DNA of 64,000 nt from SB11 sp035906255 (GCA_035906255.1 JAMIFM010000023.1:1-64000); one strand, 5' to 3'; positions 1 to 9,698 are shown, counted from the stretch's first letter. A program made the numbers and translations. The notes: generated from the sequence alone by a model not told the origin.

Positions 1-3000
1 ACTGTCCAATTGTAGCTGTCACCCGCTACCATTGCGATAGTATAGGTATATATTTTATTCTGACAAGCGGTATCCAAACCGCTGATAACCGGAGCGGGGG
101 TATAAAGTATGGTTATGCTTGTGCTTAGAGTGCTGTCGCAACCTAAGGGAGAAGTTTGGGTTACGCTTACTGTTCCCGTTCCTGCTATGCCCCATAACAC
201 AGCTATTGTATTAGTGTTTTGACCTGTTATTATGGTTCCGTTAGTGACGTTCCATGTGTAACTATCTCCTGCTATGTTGGCTACTGTATAAGTATAGATA
301 TTATTGTGACAGGTAGAGTCAGCTCCTAAGATTAACGGAACTGGGGTATAAATCACTGTTACTGTATCGCTAATGGTACTATCGCAACCTAAGTGGGATG
401 TTTGAGTAATACTGATTACGCTTGAACCAATAGTATCAAGCATCACATCAATACTATTTGTTCCTTGACCCGAAATGATAGCCCCGTTGCTTACTGTCCA
501 GTTGTAACTGTCGCCCGCCACCATTGCGGTAGTATAGGTATATATTTTATTCTGACAGGTGGTGTCCGCACCGTTGATAACCGGAGCAGGAGTATAAAGA
601 ATGTTGATGTTGCGGCTGATAGTACTATCACAGCCTAAAGGAGAGGTTTGGGTTATGCTTACCGTTCCCGTTCCTGCTATGCCCCACAACACATCTATTG
701 TATTAGTGTTTTGGCCTGATATTATGGTTCCGTTAGTGACGTTCCAACTATAGCTATCCCCCGCTATGTTGGCTACTGTATAAGTGTAGATATTATTGTG
801 ACAGGTAGAGTCAGCTCCTAAGATTAACGGAACTGGGGTATAAATCACTGTTACTGTATCGCTAATGGTACTATCGCAACCTAAGGGGGAGGTTTGGGTA
901 ATACTGATTATGCTTGAACCAATGGTATCAAGCATCACATCGATACTATTTGTTCCCTGACCCGAAATGATAACCCCGTTGGTTACTGTCCAGTTGTAAC
1001 TGTCGCCCGCCACCATTGCGGTAGTATAGGTATATATTTTATTCTGACAGGCGGTGTCCTCACCGTTGATAACCGGAGCGGGAGTATAAAGTATGGTTAT
1101 GCTAGTGCTTAGAGTGCTGTCGCAACCTAAAGGAGAGGTTTGGGTTATGCTTATCGTTCCCGTTCCTGCTATGCCCCACAACACATCTACTGTGTTAGTG
1201 TTTTGACCTGTTATTATGGTTCCGTTGGTTACATTCCATGCGTAAGTATCTCCTGCTACTGATGGGGTTGTGTAGCTATAAATATTATTATGACAGGTTG
1301 AATCAGAACCACTAATTATAGGGGCGGGGGTATATAAAATAGTTATCGTTGCGTTTAGAGTGCTATCACATCCCAAGGGGGAAGTTTGGGTTACGCTTAC
1401 TGTTCCCGTTCCTGCTATTCCCCATAATACATCTACGGTATTGGTGTTTTGACCCGCAATTATAGTTCCGTTGGTTACATTCCATACGTAGATATCTCCA
1501 ATAATATTGGCTACTGAATAGGTGCTTATCTTATTATGACATACGGTGTCTGCTCCATTTAATACAGGGGCTGGGGTATAGATTACTGTAATGGTATCTG
1601 TGATGGTACTATCGCAACCTAAAGGAGATGTTTGGGTAATTGTTACTATACCTGTGCCTACAGTATCCATCATCACGTCAATACTGTTGGTTCCTTGCCC
1701 GGCTATGACGGTTCCATTGGTAACGCTCCAGTTATAGGCATCTCCTGCCACGTTCAATACACTGTACGAGTATATTTTATTCTGACAAGTACTGTCAGGA
1801 CCTGAAATTAGTGGAGTGGGGGTATAAAGAATTACAATGCTGTCAAGCACGGTACTATCGCATCCCAAAGGAGAAGTTTGGGTTACGCTAACGGAACCGC
1901 TGCCTGCAATGCCCCATAATATATCTACGGTATTGGTGTTTTGACCTGTTATTATGGTTCCGTTAGTGACGTTCCAACTATAGCTATCCCCCGCTATGTT
2001 GGCTACTGTATAAGTATAGAGATTGTTGTGACAGGTTGAATCAGTACCGTTGATAATGGGTGAAGGCGTATAGAGTATTGTAATGTTTGAAGATACGGTA
2101 CTGTCACATCCTAAGGGTGAAGTTTGGGTTATGCTTACCGTTCCTGTTCCTGCTGTTCCCCATAATACATCTACAGTATTGGTGTTTTGACCTGTTATTA
2201 TGGTTCCGTTAGTGACGTTCCAACTATAGCTATCCCCCGCTATGTTGGCTACTGTATAAGTGGTTATTTTATTGTGACATACGGTATCGTTGCCTGCTAA
2301 TACAGGGGCAGGTGTATATAATATAGTGATTGTTGTGCTTACTGTACTATCACAACCCAAGGGACTGGTTTGGGTTACGCTTACTATCCCTGTACCCGCA
2401 GTATCCATCATTACATCAATACTGCTGGTTCCCTGCCCTGTTATAATCGCTCCATTAGTGACACTCCAACTATAAGTATCTCCTACCACATTAGGTATAT
2501 TAAAAGTATAAACCTTGTTGTGGCAAGTGGTATCAGGGCCGGATATTACAGGAGCGGGGGTAAATAGTACAAGCGCATTTACACTTACGGTACTGTCGCA
2601 ACCGGCGGGAGAAATCTGCGTTAAAGTAACCGTTCCTATACCCACCGTATCAAATGCAGCAGTAATATTGTTAGTACCTTGACCACTAATAATACTACCG
2701 TTATTCACCGACCATGTGTAGATATCTCCAACCACCACAGGCGCACTAAAGGCGTATATCTTATTATGACAAGCGGTATCAGGACCAGAAATTACAGGAG
2801 CAGGGGTGTATAACACAACGACACTTGCATTTACAGTACTGTCGCAACCCGCAGGTGAGATTTGGGTTAAAGTAACCGTTCCTATACCCACCGTATCAAA
2901 TGCAGCAGTAATATTGTTAGTACCTTGACCACTAATAATACTACCGTTATTCACCGACCATGTGTAGGTATCACCAACTATAGCCGGTACACTAAAGGCG

Positions 3001-4040
3001 TATATCTTATTATGACAAGCAGTATCGGAACCTGAAATTACAGGGGCAGGGGTATAAATAATAACAACACTATCGCTTACAGTACTATCACATCCTAAGG
3101 GTGAGGATTGGGTTAGTGTAACAACCCCCAAACCAACTCCCCAAAGTACATCTACACGGCGAGTACCCTGACCTGATATTATTGTTCCATTATTAACTGA
3201 CCAGAAATAAGTGTCATTATCAACAGCAGGTACACTGTACCTCATAATACTATTATGACAGGCTGTATCTGGACCACTGATAACAGGAGCAGGAGTATAT
3301 AAAATTACTACCGTATCTGCTATAGTGCTATCGCAACCAAAAGCTGACGTTTGTGTTAATGTTATAATACCAGTTCCGACGGTATCCCAAAATACCGTAA
3401 CAGAATTAGTTCCCTGACCGCTAACAATTGTTCCGTTTGAAATTGCCCAACTGTAACTATTGCCAAGTACATTGGTTACACCATAGGTATATATCTTATT
3501 ACTGCACGATGAGTCGAAACCACTAATTGCAGGTGTTGGTTTTTGAACGATAAAAATACTATCGATAACAGTGCTATCGCAACCATTTGCATTGGTTACT
3601 GAAACAGATATAATACCTGTGCCGTAACTATTCCAAAAAACATTTACTGAATTGGTTGATTGTCCGCTAGTGATGGCTCCACCGGAAACTGACCAAGAAT
3701 ATGTTTCGCCTGCACTAAACGGTAACGAATATAGTACAGTTTCAAATTCACAAGCTGAATCAGGTCCGGCTATTAACGGTTGCGGGATTGCAAACACCTG
3801 AACAGAGTCAATTACAGTTGTATCACAATGCGTTTGGTTTGAACGACGATAAAGAGTGATTGTTCCTATACCTACAGTATCCCATCGCACAAAAACTTCA
3901 TTTTGTCCATTAGTGCCAACAATACTGCCTCCTGAAACATTCCAAGTCATCGAATCTGTTACAGAGGGGCTTGTTAAATACGAATGAGTTTCAAACTGAC
4001 ATACTGTATCCGGCCCTGTAAAATTACCCGGAGGATTTTC
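1..4040 (-). repeat. Tandem coding repeats, 246 bp period, with a 492 bp higher-order period at the left end
   Basis: The Cys codon that opens each unit lies at plus-strand positions 65, 311, 557, 803 and so on every 246 bp to 3017, then at 3260, 3506, 3752 and 4001. All spacings are multiples of three, so the frame is kept. Bases 1-60, 493-552 and 985-1044 are nearly identical, and so are 301-393 and 793-885, so a two-unit block of 492 bp has been copied at least twice. Short tracts of near identity also occur between other units, for example 1917-2014 with 2163-2260 and 2641-2715 with 2887-2961. Units nearest the N-terminus are the most diverged. Confidence 0.93.
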
Positions 4041-5216
4041 TTCAACAGTTACAATTACCACATCCGTATCAGCAGGGCATGTGCCGTTACCCGTAGTAAT
4101 CAATGTTAATGCCGCTTGCCCCAATAATAAGTCTGATGCACTAAGCGTATAGTTGGCGTTTAAGGTGGTGGCTGAAGGTGAAAAAGTACCGGTTCCTGAC
4201 CAAATACCCCCCGTTGCTTGCTGCACTACACCATTTAATTGGAGCACTCCGTCACTCCGGCAAACAAAAGTATCTATCCCTGCAAACGCTAAAATACTGC
4301 TTGAATACCCTGTAACTACCACCGTATCCTTAGCAAATGAACAACCCAGCGAATCAAGTAAGGATACTATATAAGTTCCTGTATCAACATATTGTACACT
4401 ATCACCCAAGCCACTACCGCCAATATGGCTCCAATAAAACTTATATGGTTTTAGGCCTCCCGTGCCATGAGCCGTTATGGTTGTGGCAGTATCTCCAAAA
4501 CAAATGGTAGGATTTTGAGGTAAGATTTGTACGCCTAAATCGGTAACAAAATAAACGGTAACGGTATCACAAAATGTTGAGCCTGCACACCCTCCTGAAA
4601 TGGGGCCACAAGCTCTATAACTAATCGAATCGGGAAAGGTTCCTGAAGGAGTAACTGTTACGCTATCGCAACCGCTTGTGCAGTTTAAAAAGCTGTTATA
4701 TGTAGCATTATTGGGCACTGATTGCCAAGTGATACTGTCTTTTACCAAACCACTCACACTGATTTTCCCTACACAAGCCATTGACACGGTGATACCCGGT
4801 GAAATTTGCGGGGCGGGAATGGCCGTTATACTATATTCATTTTGATTATTTCCCGGCTTACAAAAAGTAAGCACATGAGGGCCAACACCATTTAAACATA
4901 TATCAGCTCCCACCGCATACGAGGGTCCACATCCAATTTGATAAAACAGTGACCCCGACGGAACAGCCCCCGAATGAAAATCAAAACGGATACCTTGGGA
5001 TAGCGAATCAAGATATACGGTAAACTTAATACAACGGTCGGGGTTACTGGTTCCACAACAATTATCTTGTCGTGAAACACTGGGACTTATCCATACGCTA
5101 TCAGGATTCCCCCTTAAGTCAGCAACAAAAGCAGGTACACCTGCATCACATTGACCATAAAGACCTGATATGGTTGTTAACAACATAACAACCGTTAATA
5201 AGTACAGTTTTTTCAA
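1..5216 (-). CDS. Giant secreted PKD/Ig-like repeat protein, N-terminal part (runs off left edge)
   Basis: The minus-strand frame from a TTG at 5216 stays open to base 1, giving at least 1738 codons with no stop in the window. The TTG start gives a signal peptide (KKLYLLTVVMLLTTISGLYG, then Q and C) and has GAGGG upstream; the first in-frame ATG at 5186 would cut the signal peptide. Residues about 20-140 form a Cys-rich N-terminal domain. About 220-300 look like a SprB-type repeat (GTGGLKPYKFYW ... DSLGCS), and about 300-390 form a second Ig-like domain. From residue about 390, seventeen Cys-anchored units begin, with consensus YTPAPVISG, DTACHNKIY, GDSYxW, SGQGTN and GCDST. Their spacing is 82 codons, except one of 81 and one of 83. 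Long repeat proteins like this in Bacteroidota are usually T9SS-exported surface adhesins, but the C-terminus needed to show that is outside the window. The adhesin role is inference; the open frame and repeats are directly seen. Confidence 0.9.
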   Translation of the reverse strand, partial: MKKLYLLTVVMLLTTISGLYGQCDAGVPAFVADLRGNPDSVWISPSVSRQDNCCGTSNPDRCIKFTVYLDSLSQGIRFDFHSGAVPSGSLFYQIGCGPSYAVGADICLNGVGPHVLTFCKPGNNQNEYSITAIPAPQISPGITVSMACVGKISVSGLVKDSITWQSVPNNATYNSFLNCTSGCDSVTVTPSGTFPDSISYRACGPISGGCAGSTFCDTVTVYFVTDLGVQILPQNPTICFGDTATTITAHGTGGLKPYKFYWSHIGGSGLGDSVQYVDTGTYIVSLLDSLGCSFAKDTVVVTGYSSSILAFAGIDTFVCRSDGVLQLNGVVQQATGGIWSGTGTFSPSATTLNANYTLSASDLLLGQAALTLITTGNGTCPADTDVVIVTVEENPPGNFTGPDTVCQFETHSYLTSPSVTDSMTWNVSGGSIVGTNGQNEVFVRWDTVGIGTITLYRRSNQTHCDTTVIDSVQVFAIPQPLIAGPDSACEFETVLYSLPFSAGETYSWSVSGGAITSGQSTNSVNVFWNSYGTGIISVSVTNANGCDSTVIDSIFIVQKPTPAISGFDSSCSNKIYTYGVTNVLGNSYSWAISNGTIVSGQGTNSVTVFWDTVGTGIITLTQTSAFGCDSTIADTVVILYTPAPVISGPDTACHNSIMRYSVPAVDNDTYFWSVNNGTIISGQGTRRVDVLWGVGLGVVTLTQSSPLGCDSTVSDSVVIIYTPAPVISGSDTACHNKIYAFSVPAIVGDTYTWSVNNGSIISGQGTNNITAAFDTVGIGTVTLTQISPAGCDSTVNASVVVLYTPAPVISGPDTACHNKIYAFSAPVVVGDIYTWSVNNGSIISGQGTNNITAAFDTVGIGTVTLTQISPAGCDSTVSVNALVLFTPAPVISGPDTTCHNKVYTFNIPNVVGDTYSWSVTNGAIITGQGTSSIDVMMDTAGTGIVSVTQTSPLGCDSTVSTTITILYTPAPVLAGNDTVCHNKITTYTVANIAGDSYSWNVTNGTIITGQNTNTVDVLWGTAGTGTVSITQTSPLGCDSTVSSNITILYTPSPIINGTDSTCHNNLYTYTVANIAGDSYSWNVTNGTIITGQNTNTVDILWGIAGSGSVSVTQTSPLGCDSTVLDSIVILYTPTPLISGPDSTCQNKIYSYSVLNVAGDAYNWSVTNGTVIAGQGTNSIDVMMDTVGTGIVTITQTSPLGCDSTITDTITVIYTPAPVLNGADTVCHNKISTYSVANIIGDIYVWNVTNGTIIAGQNTNTVDVLWGIAGTGTVSVTQTSPLGCDSTLNATITILYTPAPIISGSDSTCHNNIYSYTTPSVAGDTYAWNVTNGTIITGQNTNTVDVLWGIAGTGTISITQTSPLGCDSTLSTSITILYTPAPVINGEDTACQNKIYTYTTAMVAGDSYNWTVTNGVIISGQGTNSIDVMLDTIGSSIISITQTSPLGCDSTISDTVTVIYTPVPLILGADSTCHNNIYTYTVANIAGDSYSWNVTNGTIISGQNTNTIDVLWGIAGTGTVSITQTSPLGCDSTISRNINILYTPAPVINGADTTCQNKIYTYTTAMVAGDSYNWTVSNGAIISGQGTNSIDVMLDTIGSSVISITQTSHLGCDSTISDTVTVIYTPVPLILGADSTCHNNIYTYTVANIAGDSYTWNVTNGTIITGQNTNTIAVLWGIAGTGTVSVTQTSPLGCDSTLSTSITILYTPAPVISGLDTACQNKIYTYTIAMVAGDSYNWT

Positions 5217-5836
5217 ATTCGTTCCCTCTTTCCGTTTCTGGCAGGTCAGTTTTCCCACCGCGTGTTATAAAGGCTTAATAATTAGTCACAAGCGTAAACG
5301 AAGGTACAAACTAAACACATTGTTTTAAATAAATGGTAAAAAATTTTATAAAAAATAACATCCGAGTAATATGAAACCACATTTCCATTTTTTCATATTT
5401 GCAGTATTTAAAACAAGAAAAGCAACAAAAAAATTACAAGTATCATCACCTGATACAAGCTCAGATACGCATAGAATATTCCTATTATCGCCCAACAATT
5501 ATTGGCTTACATAGAACTCTAAACAAAAATGTAATGATTAAAGGGTTCTATATTAAAAAGCCAATCGCACCATAATCTCCTTTGTAATGTTTTGATACGA
5601 AATATTGATTTTTTTAGAATATTAGATAAGATTAAAACCTCTTATTATATGGTTAATGTAGAAGAAAGTATGTTTTTCACCTAAACGGTAGCTGTTTTGA
5701 TTCTTAGTAACCAAAAAAGTAATACGTTCAAACCTACCTATAAATTAACATTGATTTATTTCATGTGACGCATTCGGCACATTTTAATACAGTAGTAGAT
5801 TAAATAAAAAGCTGCACCTATGTTGCACCAAATAAA
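5217..5836. other. Intergenic stretch without a recognisable gene
   Basis: This AT-rich stretch lies between the giant gene and the tRNA. I see no coding frame with recognisable features. A near-match to the Bacteroidota -7 box (TACCTTCG, read on the minus strand at 5299-5306) could be the promoter of the giant gene with a leader of about 80 nt, but it has one mismatch and no clear -33 element. Confidence 0.5.
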
Positions 5837-5871
5837 ATAAGCCTTTCAACAAAATATGCTGAAAGGCTTAT
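5837..5871 (-). terminator. Hairpin downstream of tRNA-Ala
   Basis: A perfect 12-bp inverted repeat (5837-5848 with 5860-5871) encloses an 11-nt loop. Read on the minus strand it is followed by ATTTTATTT. It sits 10 nt past the 3' end of the tRNA gene, so it is most likely its intrinsic terminator. Confidence 0.7.
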
Positions 5872-5881
5872 GAATACTGAG

Positions 5882-5955
<74 letters not shown>

Positions 5956-6236
5956 TTAGAAAATTTAAAGGACGGCAAAGATATAAACTGCTGCATGTGA
6001 AATGCAACTATTTATTTAAAAAGTTTAGTCGCACATCCATTGTTTAGTTTTTGTGCTCGTAACTCACTCTTAACGTTTTATTTATACCCGCATACCATCT
6101 TTGCTGCGTTGCAGTACCCATATAGCAATAGCAATTCATAGCTCTTTGGTGGCCTTTGTGGTTGGGAAATCACAAAGGCATTTTTATTGCAATAACAAGG
6201 GGCAACATTACGTTGGAAATTAACGATACTAAATAT

Positions 6237-6244
6237 TACCTTTG
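6237..6244 (+). promoter_or_regulatory. -7 box TACCTTTG of bamD
   Basis: Perfect match to the Bacteroidota -7 consensus TAnnTTTG. It ends only 7 nt before the bamD ATG, so the predicted leader is about 3 nt or absent. Confidence 0.7.
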
Positions 6245-6251
6245 CAGGTCA

Positions 6252-7259
6252 ATGCTTTTAAGCAAATACATAACAAAACCGTTGATAATCGTGCTGTTGG
6301 GGCTTTTGGTAAGTTCTTGCAGCAAGTTTTCAAAACTGATGAAGTCGGGCGACAGCGAGGCGAAGTTTGAAGCCGCTATGAAGTACTACGAAAAAAAGGA
6401 CTACTACAAAGCGGGGCAATTATTCGACGACTTATTACAAACCTACCGCGGCACATTACGCGCCGAGCAGGTATATTACTATTACACATATTGTAAGTAC
6501 CATTTGGCCGAAATACCAACGGCTGCCTTTCACTTTCGGAATTTTTTCGAAACGTATACCAACAGCCAGTGGGCCGAAGAGTGTTATTATATGTATGCCT
6601 ATTGTACCTACATTGAAGCCTACCCTTTTAATCTCGACCCGTCTTATACCTACAAGGCCATTGATGAGTTTCAATTGTTTGTAAACGTTTACCCGCAAAG
6701 CAAATACGTTGAAAAATGTAATCAACTGATTGATGAATGCAGGGGGCGTTTGCAATTAAAGGCATACAAGGCCGCAAAGCTTTATTACAATATCGAGGAT
6801 TACAAAGCAGCAATGGTGTCGTTTAAAAACCTGCTGAAAGATTTTCCTGATTTGGGTGAAAAAGAAAAAGAAGAGTCTGAGTATTTAATTATAAAGGCTG
6901 CATACAAGTACGCTGAGCAAAGTATTGATAAGAAAAAGAAAGAACGCTATGGTGATGTAATCACTTCATACAATTCTTATAAAGAAGTTTACCCCGTTGG
7001 CGAGTACATTAGCGACGCAAAAAGTTATGCAGAGAGGGCGCAACGAAGGATTGAAGAGCTTGACTTTTTAAATATTGTTGCTGAATATGAACTTGCCGAC
7101 CAAGGCGACGAAGCAAAAAAAGCAGATGCCTTTAACAAGGTAAAAAGAGAACTTGATGACTATATTGCAAGGTTTCCTGACGGGTTTTATACAAAACAAG
7201 CCAAGAAGTATGCAGTAAAAGTGCAGCAAAAGCTTACTAAATTGACCATTTTAAATTAG
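6252..7259 (+). CDS. bamD: Outer membrane protein assembly factor BamD
   Basis: BamD is the lipoprotein of the BAM complex that helps BamA insert beta-barrel proteins into the outer membrane. From the ATG at 6252 the protein has 335 residues. It has a lipoprotein signal peptide with lipobox LVSSC (Cys23), followed by TPR-like helical pairs rich in Tyr and Ala (for example AMKYYEKKDYYKAGQLFDDL). The frame is open from 6156, but the extra 32 residues lack a signal and the promoter box lies just before 6252, so the internal ATG is the start. It is first of four same-strand genes (bamD-rpoZ-coaBC-porD), an order I know from other Bacteroidota. The length is somewhat above that of the proteobacterial protein, mostly at the C-terminus. 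Confidence 0.93.
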   Translation: MLLSKYITKPLIIVLLGLLVSSCSKFSKLMKSGDSEAKFEAAMKYYEKKDYYKAGQLFDDLLQTYRGTLRAEQVYYYYTYCKYHLAEIPTAAFHFRNFFETYTNSQWAEECYYMYAYCTYIEAYPFNLDPSYTYKAIDEFQLFVNVYPQSKYVEKCNQLIDECRGRLQLKAYKAAKLYYNIEDYKAAMVSFKNLLKDFPDLGEKEKEESEYLIIKAAYKYAEQSIDKKKKERYGDVITSYNSYKEVYPVGEYISDAKSYAERAQRRIEELDFLNIVAEYELADQGDEAKKADAFNKVKRELDDYIARFPDGFYTKQAKKYAVKVQQKLTKLTILN

Positions 7260-7279
7260 AAAAAACACTTTAATACATT

Positions 7280-7600
7280 ATGATAGTTAAATCAAACGTG
7301 CCCGGCTCAACTATTCCCCGCGATGTTAGGGATCTTGAAAACCCAACCGGTAACCTGTACGAAAGCCTTGTAATTATTTCTAAAAGGGCAAACCAAATTT
7401 CGTCGCAGATAAAAGAAGAGTTGCACAACAAACTTTCTGAATTTGCCACTGATAACGATACTCTTGAAGAAGTTTTTGAAAACCGCGAGCAAATAGAAAT
7501 CTCTACTTACTACGAAAAACTTCCTAAACCCACCGTTATTGCTACTGAAGAGTTTCTTGGCGGTAAGGTTTACCACAGAAACCCCAACAAAGAACAATAA
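7280..7600 (+). CDS. rpoZ: DNA-directed RNA polymerase omega subunit
   Basis: This 106-residue protein matches the Bacteroidota form of omega, which stabilises the beta-prime subunit and assists polymerase assembly. It has the family core in GNLYESLVIISKRANQIS (residues about 25-42) followed by an acidic helix and a short tail. It starts 20 nt after the bamD stop, and its own stop overlaps the coaBC start (TAATG at 7598-7602), which indicates translational coupling. The position between bamD and coaBC supports the call. Confidence 0.92.
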   Translation: MIVKSNVPGSTIPRDVRDLENPTGNLYESLVIISKRANQISSQIKEELHNKLSEFATDNDTLEEVFENREQIEISTYYEKLPKPTVIATEEFLGGKVYHRNPNKEQ

Positions 7601-8796
7601 TGCTTTCGGGCAAAAAAATTATTTTAGGTGTAACGGGTAGTATTGCAGCATACAAAGCGGCACTACTTACCCGTTTACTTGTTAAAGAAGGGGCTGAAGT
7701 AAAGGTTGTAATGACCACGGCAGCACAAGAATTTATTACCCCGCTTACCTTATCTACCCTATCAAAAAACCCTGTGTTAAGTCAATTTAAAGATGGCGAC
7801 ACGGGAGAATGGAACAACCATGTTGATTTGGGTTTATGGGGTGATGCGATGGTAATTGCACCCGCATCGGCAAATACAATGGCTAAAATGGCACATGGCC
7901 TTTGCGATAGCCTACTGTTAGCCACCTACCTTTCAGCACGTTGCCCTGTTTTTTTTGCCCCCGCGATGGATTTAGATATGTATCGTCATCCTGCAACGGC
8001 AGCTAATATTGCCGCACTGCAATCGTATGGTAATGAATTAATACCACCCGGAAACGGTGAACTTGCCAGTGGACTAAGCGGGGTTGGTCGGATGGCTGAG
8101 CCCGAAGAGATTGTTGCCTTTTTAAGCAACTACTTTGGCACTAACCAACCGCTAAAAGATAAAAAAGCGATGGTAAGCGCAGGGCCTACCTATGAAAATA
8201 TCGACCCTGTGCGGTTTATCGGCAATCATTCAAGCGGTAAAATGGGTTTTGCCATTGCCTTGCAACTTGCAGAAAGGGGCGCACAGGTTACACTTGTAGC
8301 AGGGCCTTCGCAACAACACATTACCCATCCGAATATTACACGCATAGATGTTACTTCAGCAAAACAAATGTACGATGCTTGTGTTTCGCACAGCTTTGCG
8401 CAGGATATTGTTGTAATGGCTGCGGCGGTGGCCGATTATTCGCCCGAAAACGTAGCTGCTGAAAAAATTAAAAAAGCAGGGGAAGAAATGACTCTTAGAC
8501 TGCTGAAAACTCCGGATATATTAAAACAACTGGGGGCTATTAAGCCTACAGGCCAGTTACTTGTTGGGTTTGCCCTTGAAACTAATAATGAACTGGAACA
8601 CGCCCAAGAGAAGCTGAAAAATAAAAACCTCGATTTTATCGTTCTTAACTCCATGCGGGATGAGGGAGCAGGCTTTGGGGTTGATACCAATAAAATTGTT
8701 ATAATTGACAAAAATAATACCCGTACCGGTTTTGGCTTGAAAAGCAAAACAGCGGTGGCGGTGGATATAGTAGAAAAAATTATTTCGTTGCTGTGA
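7600..8796 (+). CDS. coaBC: Bifunctional phosphopantothenoylcysteine decarboxylase / phosphopantothenate-cysteine ligase
   Basis: CoaBC makes 4'-phosphopantetheine from phosphopantothenate and cysteine in coenzyme A synthesis. The 398 residues carry the FMN-binding CoaC half: GVTGSIAAYKA at about 10-20, His74 in NNHVDLGLWGD, and PAMDLDMY at 121-128. The CoaB half starts near residue 191 with VSAGPTYENIDPVRFIGNHS and SSGKMG. The loop ELASGLSGVGRM (about 154-165) has no cysteine where the E. coli enzyme has its catalytic Cys in an ACG motif; I believe other Bacteroidota share this but cannot check. The start overlaps the rpoZ stop, and the stop overlaps the next gene's start. Confidence 0.96.
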   Translation: MLSGKKIILGVTGSIAAYKAALLTRLLVKEGAEVKVVMTTAAQEFITPLTLSTLSKNPVLSQFKDGDTGEWNNHVDLGLWGDAMVIAPASANTMAKMAHGLCDSLLLATYLSARCPVFFAPAMDLDMYRHPATAANIAALQSYGNELIPPGNGELASGLSGVGRMAEPEEIVAFLSNYFGTNQPLKDKKAMVSAGPTYENIDPVRFIGNHSSGKMGFAIALQLAERGAQVTLVAGPSQQHITHPNITRIDVTSAKQMYDACVSHSFAQDIVVMAAAVADYSPENVAAEKIKKAGEEMTLRLLKTPDILKQLGAIKPTGQLLVGFALETNNELEHAQEKLKNKNLDFIVLNSMRDEGAGFGVDTNKIVIIDKNNTRTGFGLKSKTAVAVDIVEKIISLL

Positions 8797-9698
8797 TGAA
8801 AAAGATTATTTGGCTCGTACTGTTTGTTATTCCTTGTATAACCTTTGCGCAGGATTTTAACTGCCGCGTGCAGGTTATATATCCACAAATACAGGTAGCC
8901 AATACCCAGCGGTTTAAAAACCTTGAAACATCTATCAGCGAGTTTATTAATAACCGCAAATGGAGTGTTGAGAAAACGCAAACCAATGAGCGGATTGAAT
9001 GGAGCCTTATTATTAATGTTACTGAATTTGATAATGCTTCAAGCGCGTTTAAGGCTACAGCCCAAATACAAGCCAGCCGCCCTGTTTATAATACTTCGTA
9101 CAACTCGGTATTAATAAATCAGGAAGACCCTTCTTGGCAGTTTGAATACATTGATTTTCAGCCGATGGACTTCGCTGAAGGTCAGTATAGTAACAATCTT
9201 ACATCGTTAGTAGCCTATTACATTTACATTGTATTAGGACTTGACGGTGATTCTTTTAAACTTGAGGGCGGAACAGATTACCTTAACAAGGCCAATGCCA
9301 TTATGCTTGCGGCACAGCAACGCGGCATACCCGGCTGGCAAACTACTGACGGAGGCAACAAAAACCGTTATTGGTTAATTGAAAATATATTGAGCGACCG
9401 TTTTAAACCAATGCGCGAAGCCTATTATAAATACCACATTAAAGGCATGGATGTGATGAGTACTTCTATCGAAGAGGCTCGTTTACAAATTACCACCTCG
9501 CTGCAATTGCTGCAAAAGGTGGCCAAAATAATGCCTAACTCTATGCTGCTGAAGGTTTGGTTTAACGCAAAGCGCGATGAGATAATAAATATTTACTGCA
9601 AGGCTCTTACCGCCGATAAAAACAAGGTAATTGAGATTTTGAAAGAGGCCGACCCTGCCAACGGTGCTAAGTACGACGGTATAAGAACCTGTAATTAA
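8796..9698 (+). CDS. porD: T9SS-associated protein PorD (DUF4835 family)
   Basis: This 300-residue exported protein has a signal peptide (MKKIIWLVLFVIPCITFAQ) and the DUF4835 features: QDFNCRVQVIYPQIQ at the mature N-terminus, the central FEYIDFQPMDFAEGQ, and YYIYIVLGLDGDSF. This family has been named PorD and linked to the type IX secretion system; that is family knowledge, not something the sequence shows. A GTG three bases upstream also opens the frame, but the ATG at 8796, overlapping the coaBC stop as TGATG, fits translational coupling and the signal peptide. In related genomes recN normally follows; here it does not (see 10218-10793 and 11334-12998). Confidence 0.85.
   Translation: MKKIIWLVLFVIPCITFAQDFNCRVQVIYPQIQVANTQRFKNLETSISEFINNRKWSVEKTQTNERIEWSLIINVTEFDNASSAFKATAQIQASRPVYNTSYNSVLINQEDPSWQFEYIDFQPMDFAEGQYSNNLTSLVAYYIYIVLGLDGDSFKLEGGTDYLNKANAIMLAAQQRGIPGWQTTDGGNKNRYWLIENILSDRFKPMREAYYKYHIKGMDVMSTSIEEARLQITTSLQLLQKVAKIMPNSMLLKVWFNAKRDEIINIYCKALTADKNKVIEILKEADPANGAKYDGIRTCN

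Noticed and set aside
2290..2567. Two plus-strand frames of 61-65 codons
   Set aside because: They lie inside the tandem repeats of the minus-strand giant gene and only mirror its codon pattern.
3017..4001. Possible frameshift where spacing changes to 243 and 249
   Set aside because: Both differ from 246 by exactly one codon and the frame stays open.
1..4040. Possible CRISPR array because of regular spacing
   Set aside because: The period is 246 bp, the whole unit is conserved, and it is one open reading frame; there is no short repeat with unique spacers.
4153..4374. Plus-strand frame of 73 codons
   Set aside because: Antisense shadow of the giant gene.
8436..8981. Minus-strand frame of 181 codons
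   Set aside because: It spans the coaBC-porD junction antisense; both of those genes are clear.
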